Of a DNA stretch of 14,315 nucleotides, positions 7,330 to 13,966 are shown in pieces. A model generated the notes under the pieces. That model was given only the letters and a program-made list of their open reading frames with translations. It did no database searches and was not told the DNA's origin. The DNA is from CAIYMF01 sp943329595. Lineage in GTDB: Bacteria > Actinomycetota > Actinomycetes > S36-B12 > CAIYMF01. Within the stretch, counting starts at the first letter, position 1, and every line of letters starts with the position of its first letter. Both the position numbers and the translations under genes were made by a program. Where the stretch lies: contig CALQEM020000068.1 in assembly GCA_943329595.2 (NCBI GenBank), forward strand, positions 1 to 14,315, written 5' to 3'.

Positions 7330-8564
7330 CGGAGACTTTGATCAGCCTCGGTGGTCATGACCGAGTCGATCCGCGAGTCTTCCAGCCACTCGTACCACGG
7401 GACGTTCCAGACCGTGATGCCATTGTCGCCGGTGCCCATCTGCTTGTCGTTGCCGACGAATTCATAGACGTCACCCAGACCACTGATGCCGTACAGCCAT
7501 TCGGCGTTACTGGTACTCATACCTGTACAGCCGTGGCTCACGTTGTCGTATCCCTGCGAGCCCTCAGACCACGGTGCGGCGTGCAAGAACTCCCCCGACC
7601 AGGTCAGTCGCATCGCGTACTCGACCGTCAGCCGGTAGTACTCGGGGCTGGTCGGGTCGGTGCCGCCGGTGGCGGCGTCCATGAGTCGTGTTCGCTCCTT
7701 GGTGAGCACCACCTTGACCCCCGACCGACTTTCGAAGCCGGGCTTGCCGGTGGTGATCGGGATGGTGCGGATCACCGTGCCATTGCGACGCACGGTGAGC
7801 GTGTACTTGTTCATGTCGACCCGACCCACGATGGAGTCGGAGGTGTGGAAGACGTAGGAGGCGTCCTTCTCTCCCCACACGTCGGGGCCCGTCTGAACGC
7901 CTAGGAGGTTCGCCTTCACCGTAATGTCGATGTTGCCCGGCCAGTACGTCTTAGGCCGGTACTGCACGGTGTTGTCAGACAGCCAGCGCCAGGCCCCCTC
8001 GATCGAGGTCGGTGTGATCACAACGAGGTTCGACTCGACGTCCGCCTTGAACTCGATATCGCGGTCGAAGGTGAGCGTCAAGGGAATGCCCACCCCGAAG
8101 GTGGAGCCCGCCATGGGCTCGCTCCACTGCACGGCCGCCGTGCGATCGGGCACCATGGTGCTGAACTGCACACGCTTCGAGGTGCTGAGACCCTCGCGGT
8201 CTATTGCCGCGGCTTCCACGAAGTACGTGGCTCCGTACCCGACGGCATGGTCTACCGACACCCAGCTGCGCGAATCGCCCGACAAGGTTCCCCTCAGTGG
8301 GGTTCCATCGGCGCTGACCACCTTCACCGAGGTGAGCCGCCCCTGCTGGGCCTGCACTCTGACTGGCGAGCCTGGGAGCACCTCGGTGTCGCCTACGGTG
8401 GGGGTGATCGAGAGGGTGGCCGTCGAGGTAGGAGTGGGAATCATTACCGCGCTCATCGACACGTCAGCAAGGCCGCAGGAAGTCAGACTCATCAGTCCTG
8501 CACCCGCGAGGGCCACGAACGCGAGCAGGCGCCCAGTCGCTACTCTCTGCCGCCGCTGCTTCAC
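7326..8564 (-). CDS. Lipoprotein L,D-transpeptidase (YkuD domain with Ig-like domains)
   Basis: L,D-transpeptidases make 3-3 cross-links in peptidoglycan outside the membrane. The 412-residue protein begins with a basic stretch, a hydrophobic segment and a lipobox LTSC with lipidated C30. Two Ig-like beta domains follow (about 60-140 and 145-245), then a YkuD catalytic domain (about 245-375). The catalytic motif is complete: H328 in EFLHAAP and S343-H344-G345-C346, with C346 the nucleophile. A roughly 35-residue tail rich in Trp follows, as in mycobacterial Ldt proteins. Start is GTG at 8564 with an ideal GGGAGG (8577 to 8572) 7 nt upstream. The gene follows ctaF on the same strand after 154 nt and may be read partly from the oxidase operon. 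It converges on the small gene downstream of qcrB with no terminator in between. Confidence 0.94.
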   Translation of the reverse strand: MKQRRQRVATGRLLAFVALAGAGLMSLTSCGLADVSMSAVMIPTPTSTATLSITPTVGDTEVLPGSPVRVQAQQGRLTSVKVVSADGTPLRGTLSGDSRSWVSVDHAVGYGATYFVEAAAIDREGLSTSKRVQFSTMVPDRTAAVQWSEPMAGSTFGVGIPLTLTFDRDIEFKADVESNLVVITPTSIEGAWRWLSDNTVQYRPKTYWPGNIDITVKANLLGVQTGPDVWGEKDASYVFHTSDSIVGRVDMNKYTLTVRRNGTVIRTIPITTGKPGFESRSGVKVVLTKERTRLMDAATGGTDPTSPEYYRLTVEYAMRLTWSGEFLHAAPWSEGSQGYDNVSHGCTGMSTSNAEWLYGISGLGDVYEFVGNDKQMGTGDNGITVWNVPWYEWLEDSRIDSVMTTEADQSLR

Positions 8565-8718
8565 GGTTGAACCTCCCGCACAGTCATGGCCTCACCATCG
8601 GCACGCAGTGTCCGCTTCGTAAGCGCGCACCAACTCAATCCATGGTACGTGCGCACCAGACTGGATGTACCTGACCATCAAGCGTTCGGGCGTGTCGGCT
8701 GGCGACCATGACGTGACG
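8565..8718. other. Intergenic gap between ctaF and the L,D-transpeptidase gene
   Basis: These 154 nt hold no credible gene. They contain the L,D-transpeptidase ribosome-binding site (8577 to 8572). On the minus strand TACCAT (8647 to 8642) matches TANNNT but lacks a -35 at a proper distance. TGACG is repeated in tandem at 8709-8718 around the end of ctaF. No T-rich terminator is seen after ctaF. Confidence 0.3.
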
Positions 8719-9117
8719 TCAGGAGGCGTACGGCCCGCGGTGGTACTCGAACACGGTTCCGATGGCCCCGAAGATGATGGTGCACAAGCCAAAGAGGACC
8801 ATCCACCACGTCGTGAAGGCAAAGGCGATCGCGGTCGACATGGCGCCGATTCCGATCACCAGCGGCCACCATGAGTGAGGGCTGAAGAATCCGTAGTCGG
8901 GATCGGCGTCGGCGATTTCAGCGTCGTAGCGGTCCTCGGGCCGAACCCCAACCCGGTGTCCCGTGAAGAGCGTGTAGAAGCCCACCAGAGCGGAAAGACC
9001 AGCCGTGAGAGTGAGTGCCGTGGTGCCGACGATCTCGCCAGCAATGAACCAGTACGCCACGGCAACAAGGGCGTAGAAGATCGAGCCCAGCGCGAAGAGC
9101 CAACCCTCAACCTTCAC
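8719..9117 (-). CDS. ctaF: Cytochrome c oxidase subunit IV, actinobacterial type
   Basis: CtaF is a small accessory subunit of the aa3 oxidase found in actinobacteria; it carries no cofactor. The 132-residue protein has four membrane helices (about 5-25, 29-50, 83-100, 103-123). A soluble loop between helices 2 and 3 carries GHRVG and an acidic stretch ending DPDYGFFSPHSWWP, a hallmark of the family. The GTG start at 9117 overlaps the ctaD stop by 4 nt (GTGA), so it is translationally coupled to ctaD. It is the last gene of ctaC-ctaD-ctaF. Length and topology match the family, and nothing is missing. Confidence 0.93.
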   Translation of the reverse strand: MKVEGWLFALGSIFYALVAVAYWFIAGEIVGTTALTLTAGLSALVGFYTLFTGHRVGVRPEDRYDAEIADADPDYGFFSPHSWWPLVIGIGAMSTAIAFAFTTWWMVLFGLCTIIFGAIGTVFEYHRGPYAS

Positions 9118-10847
9118 TTCTTCAGCCCCTCGAGGTTGGGCCCGCCGACCTTATCGAGGATGTTCTTACCCACCGGCAGGTCAGCGACTGCCAATTCAGG
9201 GTGATGCAGGTCGAACGCGGGGCGCTCACTGCGAATCGGCGGCAGTGATACGAAGTTGTGGCGCGGGGGTGGGCAACTGGTGGCCCACTCGAGCGAGCAC
9301 CCCCAGCCCCATGGGTCGTCGACTGTCACCAGCGGCGCATGGCGCCACGTGCGGTAGACGTTCCAGAGGAACACCAGGGTGGAGGCACCGAGCACGAACG
9401 AGAACACTGTCGAGAACTGGTTGAGCGTGGTAAAGCCGTCAGACTCGGCGTAGTCGGCGTAACGACGGGGCATTCCCTCGGCGCCGAGCCAGTGCTGCAC
9501 CAGGAAGGTTCCCTGGAAGCCCACGAAGAGCAGCCAGAAGTGCAGCTTGCCCAGACGCTCGTTGAGCATGCGACCGGTCCACTTGGGCCACCAGAAGTAG
9601 AAGCCCGCGAACATCATGAAGACCACCGTTCCGAACACCACGTAGTGGAAGTGGGCCACCACGAAGTAGGAGTCGCTCACCGCGAAGTCGATCGGAGGGT
9701 TGGCCAGCAGGATGCCGGTCAGGCCACCGAAGAGGAAGGTGACGAGGAAGCCGAGGGTCCACAGCATCGGAGTCTCAAACGTGAGGCTGCCCTTCCACAT
9801 CGTGCCAATCCAGTTGAAGAACTTCACTCCGGTGGGCACGGCGATGAGCATGGTCATAAACGCGAAGAACGGCAGGTTCACCGCCCCCGTGACGTACATG
9901 TGGTGGGCCCACACCGCCACGGAGAGGCCAGCGATGGCGATTGTGGCGAAGACCAAGCCCTTGTAGCCGAAGACCGGCTTGCGGCTAAACACCGGGAGAA
10001 TCTCACTGGCCACGCCGAAGAAGGGCAGAGCAAGGATGTACACCTCGGGATGGCCGAAGAACCAGAAGAGGTGCTGCCACAGGATGGCGCCACCGTTGGA
10101 GGCCTCGAACACTACGGAACCAAACTTGCGGTCGACCTCGAGAACCACGAGCGAGGCGGCTAGCACGGGAAAGGCCATCAGCACGAGCACGCTCGTGAGC
10201 AGCACGGTCCAGGTAAAGATGGGCATCCGGAACATGGTCATGCCCGGGGCACGCATGCAGTAGATGGTGGTGACGAAGTTGACGCCACCGAGGATGGTGC
10301 CCACACCCGCCATTGCGAAGCCCATGATCCACAGGTCAGCGCCTACCTGAGGGGAGTTAACCGCGCTCGACAGCGGGGCGTAGAGGAACCAGCCGAACGA
10401 CGCAGCACCACCGGGGGTGATGAAGCCGAGCATCACGGTGATGCCGCCCAGTAGGTACAGCCAGTACCCGAGCATGTTCAGGCGCGGGAAGGCGACGTCG
10501 GGGGCACCGATCTGAAGGGGCATGATGGCGTTCGCGAAACCGACGAACAGCGGGGTGGCGAACAGCAGCAGCATCACCGAGCCGTGCATGGTGAACAGCT
10601 GGTTGTACTGCTCGTTGGTGACGAACTGCTGGCCGGGCTCGGCCAGCTCGGCCCGGACGATCATCGCCATCAGCCCGCCGAGCATGAAGAAAACGAACCC
10701 GGTGATCATGTACAGGTACGCGATGGTCTTGTGATCGGTGCTGGTGGCCCACTTAACGAAGGTGCGCCCAAACCGCTGCTGCCGAGGCGGCCGCGGGGCC
10801 GGGGCCGCAACGGGGGTAACGGTGGGACGTTCGTTCAGAGTGGTCAT
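9114..10847 (-). CDS. ctaD: Cytochrome c oxidase subunit I
   Basis: CtaD is the catalytic subunit that reduces oxygen to water and pumps protons. The 577-residue protein has the 12-helix core. Key residues are all present: H88 (haem a), H266 and Y270 in HPEVY (CuB and its cross-linked Tyr), E268 at the end of the D channel, H315 and H316 (CuB), K342 in PTGVK (K channel), and H399 (haem a3) and H401 (haem a) in HFHYVVFG. The D-channel loop GAPDVAFPRLN is intact. It is therefore a normal A-type aa3 oxidase. ATG at 10847 is chosen because it overlaps the ctaC stop (ATGA), has GGGAG 7 nt upstream, and starts the typical MTT N-terminus; the frame is open to 10925 but that part lies inside ctaC. 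The ctaF start overlaps its stop. Confidence 0.98.
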   Translation of the reverse strand: MTTLNERPTVTPVAAPAPRPPRQQRFGRTFVKWATSTDHKTIAYLYMITGFVFFMLGGLMAMIVRAELAEPGQQFVTNEQYNQLFTMHGSVMLLLFATPLFVGFANAIMPLQIGAPDVAFPRLNMLGYWLYLLGGITVMLGFITPGGAASFGWFLYAPLSSAVNSPQVGADLWIMGFAMAGVGTILGGVNFVTTIYCMRAPGMTMFRMPIFTWTVLLTSVLVLMAFPVLAASLVVLEVDRKFGSVVFEASNGGAILWQHLFWFFGHPEVYILALPFFGVASEILPVFSRKPVFGYKGLVFATIAIAGLSVAVWAHHMYVTGAVNLPFFAFMTMLIAVPTGVKFFNWIGTMWKGSLTFETPMLWTLGFLVTFLFGGLTGILLANPPIDFAVSDSYFVVAHFHYVVFGTVVFMMFAGFYFWWPKWTGRMLNERLGKLHFWLLFVGFQGTFLVQHWLGAEGMPRRYADYAESDGFTTLNQFSTVFSFVLGASTLVFLWNVYRTWRHAPLVTVDDPWGWGCSLEWATSCPPPRHNFVSLPPIRSERPAFDLHHPELAVADLPVGKNILDKVGGPNLEGLKK

Positions 10848-11665
10848 TCCGTGTCTCCCGCATCGTTGGTGCGTCCGGACTGGAGCAGGCCGCTCTGTCC
10901 CTTCGCCTTGAGGGATTGGATCCATGCGTCGAACTCCGCCTGGGGAACGACCCGTACTGTGAACAGCATCTGCGAGTGGTTAACACCGCACAACTCGGCG
11001 CAGCGACCCACGAAGACACCCTCCTTGTTGGGCGTGACCTCGAAGACGTTGCGACGTCCGGGGATGACATCCATTTTGTACAGGAAGGCCGGAATCCAGA
11101 AGGAGTGGATGACATCGGGCGAGGTCAGCTCGAAGCGCACCGACCGGTTCACCGGCAGTACCAGTTCGGAGCGCTTCTCGGGCGTGCCCACCGAGTACGC
11201 GTCTTGGTCGAGGTAGTTGAAGGCCCAGTTCCACTTGAAGCCCACCACGTTCACGGTGACGTCGGGATTGGCGGACACCTTCTGGAGTTCGGTTTGGTCG
11301 CGGGCAGTGAAGAAGAACATCACCATGATCATGATGAGTGGCGCGATGGTGTAGAGCATCTCGATGGGAATGTTGTAGCGCGTCTGCACCGGGGCCTCGT
11401 TACCACGGCGGCGGTAGGCCACGATCGCGATGATCAGCAGCCCCCACACGAGCACGCCCACGATCAGGGCCGCGACCCACGACAGTTGCCACTGCTGGAG
11501 AATGATGGGCGCCTGCTCGGTGGCCGGAGCCGGGAGTCCACCACGCTGCCACGACTCGATTTCGGACTGCGAGCACCCGGAGAGCCCAACGGCGAGCGCC
11601 GAGACGCCCGCAGCGACCAACGCAGCACGACGTCGCCAGGAGCGGTCAACGGAGGAGGAAAGCAC
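10844..11665 (-). CDS. ctaC: Cytochrome c oxidase subunit II (lipoprotein, CuA)
   Basis: CtaC receives electrons from QcrC at its binuclear CuA site. The 273-residue protein has a signal peptide with lipobox LSGC (lipidated C31), two membrane helices (about 62-84 and 101-120) and an extracytoplasmic cupredoxin domain. CuA ligands are H187, C222, E224 (backbone), C226, H230 and M233 in CAELCGVNHSQM. The aromatic FKWNWAF electron-entry segment is present. No cytochrome c domain is fused at the C-terminus, as expected when QcrC is the donor. GTG at 11665 is preferred: GAGGA (11676 to 11672) is 6 nt upstream and it starts just before the signal peptide. The frame is open to 12160, but that extension lacks coding character and runs antisense through the desulfurase-like gene. 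First gene of ctaC-ctaD-ctaF. Confidence 0.96.
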   Translation of the reverse strand: MLSSSVDRSWRRRAALVAAGVSALAVGLSGCSQSEIESWQRGGLPAPATEQAPIILQQWQLSWVAALIVGVLVWGLLIIAIVAYRRRGNEAPVQTRYNIPIEMLYTIAPLIMIMVMFFFTARDQTELQKVSANPDVTVNVVGFKWNWAFNYLDQDAYSVGTPEKRSELVLPVNRSVRFELTSPDVIHSFWIPAFLYKMDVIPGRRNVFEVTPNKEGVFVGRCAELCGVNHSQMLFTVRVVPQAEFDAWIQSLKAKGQSGLLQSGRTNDAGDTE

Positions 11666-11805
11666 GCGTAGTCCTCGGGCGGTCAGTGGTCCGCGAGCGC
11701 GGTCCGAGATACCTCCGACACTAGCGCAGAAGGCCGACGCGCGAGAGTTGGGTAGGGGGTCTGTCGGGGGGTCCGCGCGGTAGCAGCAGGGGGTAGCGTC
11801 GGAGG
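11666..11805. promoter_or_regulatory. Divergent promoter region between ctaC and the desulfurase-like gene
   Basis: These 140 nt separate the ctaC start from the plus-strand gene at 11806, so both transcription units start here. On the minus strand TAGTGT (11723 to 11718) fits a -10 for ctaC with a leader of about 45-50 nt; no clear -35 is seen. On the plus strand TAGCGT (11794-11799) lies six bases before the ATG. The shared region raises the possibility of co-regulation of the oxidase and the sulfur genes. Confidence 0.4.
11794..11799 (+). promoter_or_regulatory. Candidate -10 hexamer TAGCGT for a leaderless mRNA
   Basis: TAGCGT matches TANNNT and occupies -12 to -7 if the A of the ATG at 11806 is +1. 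The only purine-rich stretch, GGAGG at 11801-11805, directly abuts the ATG and is too close to serve as a Shine-Dalgarno for it. Its first bases also form an in-frame stop (TAG, 11794-11796), so the coding region cannot extend further upstream. Confidence 0.45.
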
Positions 11806-12954
11806 ATGAAGGAAGGCGCTCGACACATACTCGACCGCTCGGCCGGGGGGTCGCTGCATCCCGCTGCCGCAGCAGCGTTGCAGGCGTGCGGCACCGCGGG
11901 TTGGAGTGACCCGCGATCGGTGACAACTGAGGGCCGACGAGCCTCCGACCTGCTCTCGGCGGCGCGCTCGTCGCTGGCTTCCTCCCTCGGCGGAGTGCCC
12001 GACACCCTGCATCAAGCGGCGGGCGGCGGGCACGCTGTCGCTGACGGGCTCGTGGGCCTGCTCGAGGGCATGTGGGCCGCCGGCCAGGCTCCCCCGGCAC
12101 TCGTGGTGTCGTCAGTCGACCACTCGGCCGCCCTGCGCGTAGCCCGCTGGTGGCGTTCACTAGGCCACCCAGTGCACACCGTGAACGTCGACTCAGTGGG
12201 GAGGTTCGACGCGGCCGAGATGGTGGAGCTCGCCCTCGGCTCCGGCCCGAGTGTCGTCTGCCTGCAACTCGCCAACGGCGAGGTCGGCACCCGCCAGCCG
12301 GTAGATGAGGTGCTCGCCCAGCTGGCCGGAACCGAGTCCTCCACGCTGCTCGACGCCACGGCGTGCGTCGGGCGCATCCCGATTCCCAGCGGATGGTCAG
12401 CTCTCGCCGCCGACGCCACCTCGTGGTGCGGCCCGCGTGGGGTGGGCATGCTGCTCACCTCCCCCTCGACACCATGGCGGGTCCGCGAGCCCGCGCTCGA
12501 GCCCGAACTCGCCGTCGCGCCCATGGTTGCGGCCGCGGCGGCGCTCGAGCAGGTGCTCGCCTCGCGCGAGGCCGACAGCGCCCACACCTTCGGGCTGGTG
12601 GCGAGGCTGCGGCGCGAGCTTCCGCTGCTGGTCGACGACCTCGACGTGCCGGGTGACCCCGACGCGCGACTCCCCCACGTTCTCACCGTGTCGGCCCTCT
12701 ACACCGATGGAGAGTCGATCGTGCGCCGCCTCGATGACCTAGGACTGGCCGTGGGCAGCGGGTCGGCCTGCGCCAACGACTCCGGCGAGCCAAGCCACGT
12801 GCTGGCAGCGATGGGCGCCCTCACCGGCGGCAATGTGCGCCTCGTGCTCCCGGTGACCGCCGCCGACCCCGCGCTCGACCAGGCGGTCGAGCAATTTCTC
12901 CTCACGTTTCCCGACGTCGTGAGGTCGGTACGCACGATGATGGGAGCACCATGA
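11806..12954 (+). CDS. Cysteine-desulfurase-like protein lacking the PLP lysine
   Basis: The 382-residue protein has the class V aminotransferase fold of NifS/IscS, which take sulfur from cysteine. Landmarks in order: ILDRSAGGSLHP at the N-terminus (usual DNAATTP), H106 in SVDH, N157 in ANGEVGTRQP, D183 in DATACVG, GPRGVG at 209-214, and the persulfide Cys C322 in GSACANDSGEPSHVLAAMG. The Schiff-base Lys is absent: where homologues read HK before the glycine-rich GP turn, this protein has T205-S206, and its only lysine anywhere is K2. The phosphate-binding GATE segment and the Gln of DAxQ are also altered. It may be non-catalytic, a sulfur acceptor or scaffold, or work differently. ATG at 11806 is forced by an upstream stop. 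Its stop overlaps the TusA-like gene by 4 nt. Divergent from ctaC. Confidence 0.8.
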   Translation: MKEGARHILDRSAGGSLHPAAAAALQACGTAGWSDPRSVTTEGRRASDLLSAARSSLASSLGGVPDTLHQAAGGGHAVADGLVGLLEGMWAAGQAPPALVVSSVDHSAALRVARWWRSLGHPVHTVNVDSVGRFDAAEMVELALGSGPSVVCLQLANGEVGTRQPVDEVLAQLAGTESSTLLDATACVGRIPIPSGWSALAADATSWCGPRGVGMLLTSPSTPWRVREPALEPELAVAPMVAAAAALEQVLASREADSAHTFGLVARLRRELPLLVDDLDVPGDPDARLPHVLTVSALYTDGESIVRRLDDLGLAVGSGSACANDSGEPSHVLAAMGALTGGNVRLVLPVTAADPALDQAVEQFLLTFPDVVRSVRTMMGAP

Positions 12955-13253
12955 CAGAACCAGACTCGAACCCCTCCGAGCCGGCGAACTCCAACTTCGC
13001 CTCCGTACCCACCCCCGACGTGTGGCTCGACGAGCGGGGGGCACGCTGCCCCGCGCCCGTGATCGCGCTCGCCCGAGCCGCGTTCACTCGGCCCGCCGGA
13101 ACTGTGGTCGCGGTGCTGGCAATCGATCCGGCCGCGGGCACCGACATTCCCGCGTGGTGCCGGCTCAAGGGCGCCGAGTACCTCGGCGAGCTGCCGCCGC
13201 GCGATGGCGGCGAGGGCATGGCGTACGTGGTGCGAACCGGAGTCGCGGAGTAG
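12951..13253 (+). CDS. TusA-family sulfur-carrier protein
   Basis: TusA-like proteins carry sulfur as a persulfide on a conserved Cys and pass it between enzymes in the cytosol. The 100-residue product has the signature LDERGARCPAPV, with C33 the expected persulfide site, followed by the usual alpha/beta fold and a DIPAWCRLKG segment (second Cys near residue 69). An N-terminal stretch of about 22 residues rich in Ser, Pro and Asn precedes the domain and looks like a linker. The ATG at 12951 overlaps the stop of the desulfurase-like gene (ATGA), so the two are translated together. The linker and the overlap suggest the pair corresponds to desulfurase-TusA fusion proteins annotated in other actinobacteria. 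I infer a shared sulfur-handling role; its target is not visible here. Confidence 0.85.
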   Translation: MTEPDSNPSEPANSNFASVPTPDVWLDERGARCPAPVIALARAAFTRPAGTVVAVLAIDPAAGTDIPAWCRLKGAEYLGELPPRDGGEGMAYVVRTGVAE

Positions 13254-13277
13254 CTGCAACGTTCGCTGGATCGGGGG

Positions 13278-13283
13278 TATAGA
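13278..13283 (+). promoter_or_regulatory. Candidate -10 (TATAGA) before the ECF sigma gene
   Basis: TATAGA ends 5 nt before the GTG at 13289 and would give a leaderless or nearly leaderless mRNA. The final T of the -10 consensus is missing. An AAC trinucleotide at 13258-13260 lies 17 nt upstream and could be part of an ECF-type -35, which would mean autoregulation, but the match is weak. Confidence 0.25.
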
Positions 13284-13288
13284 CACGC

Positions 13289-13966
13289 GTGAAAACTTTC
13301 GCGACTGAAGCGACCGAAGCCAGCGACGCGGCCCTGTGGGCCAGAGTCCGGGCTGACGACCGCGATGCGTTCGCAGTCGTCTATCGACGCCACTGGGGAA
13401 GCATCGCGCGTCACCTGTCACGACGCGTACCCCACGCTGACATTGAAGACCTCCTCGCTACGGTCTTCCTCGAGGCATGGCGGCAGCGCGCCCGCCTAGA
13501 AATCCGCGACAGCCGTGGCATCCTTCCCTGGCTCTACACGGTGTCGCGCAATGTCGCCGCTTCTCACCTGGAGCACCGACGCCGCGAGAACGCCCTCGCT
13601 CGTGTGAACGCGACCGCGGAGACGATGCCGGACCTCGCCGGCGTGATCGCAGACGACTCAGAGCGCGAGTGGCGCATTGACCTAGCGCGGAGAGCACTGG
13701 CATCGCTGAGTGAGGCCGACCAAGAGATTGTGGATCTCTGTATCACCGACGGGCTTACGCCGGCTGAAGCTGCCTCCGCGCTTGAGATCTCCCTGCGCAC
13801 CACCCCACGGAAGTCGAGGCTTTGCTGGGTTCGATCATTGTCCCGACCCCCACAGCATCGCTGGAGGTGCGCCTCGCGAGTGTGCTGGAGGCATGTTCCG
13901 CACACCCCACTCGACAGCGGCACCGTCACCGGACCGTGCTGGTCTTCGCCGGTGCCACGGCCCTAG
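13289..13966 (+). CDS. ECF RNA polymerase sigma factor with disturbed C-terminus
   Basis: ECF sigma factors direct RNA polymerase to stress or envelope promoters. Region 2 is clear at about residues 23-90 (FAVVYRRHWG, then DLLATVFLEAW, then WLYTVSRNVAASHLEHRRR), followed by a linker. Region 4 begins normally at LSEADQEIVDLCITDGLTPAEAASALEIS (about 139-167). Beyond residue 168 the frame reads TTPRKSRLCWVRS and then a tail rich in Trp, Cys, Pro and Arg up to the TAG at 13966. A tail of this kind is typical of an out-of-frame reading. The usual SRLxRAR recognition helix is not clean. Coding character instead continues in the frame of the next gene. The true protein probably ends soon after 13810 or has lost its region 4.2 end by deletion or frameshift. 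Start GTG at 13289; no good Shine-Dalgarno. Confidence 0.75.
   Translation: MKTFATEATEASDAALWARVRADDRDAFAVVYRRHWGSIARHLSRRVPHADIEDLLATVFLEAWRQRARLEIRDSRGILPWLYTVSRNVAASHLEHRRRENALARVNATAETMPDLAGVIADDSEREWRIDLARRALASLSEADQEIVDLCITDGLTPAEAASALEISLRTTPRKSRLCWVRSLSRPPQHRWRCASRVCWRHVPHTPLDSGTVTGPCWSSPVPRP

Noticed and set aside
9258..10163. Long plus-strand open frame (301 codons) opposite ctaD
   Set aside because: It is the antisense shadow of ctaD, with the same His/Glu/Arg-rich composition and no recognisable domain.
10848..10925. Upstream extension of ctaD
   Set aside because: It lies within ctaC, and the ATG at 10847 has a good ribosome-binding site and the usual stop/start overlap.
11688..11708. 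Direct repeat of GGTCC-type pentamers upstream of ctaC
   Set aside because: Two 5-mers in a GC-rich leader are expected by chance, and no palindrome or third copy is present.
11666..12160. Upstream extension of the ctaC reading frame to 438 residues
   Set aside because: The extension is Arg/Pro/Ala-rich, runs antisense through the desulfurase-like gene, and sits before a normal lipoprotein signal peptide with its own ribosome-binding site at 11676-11672.
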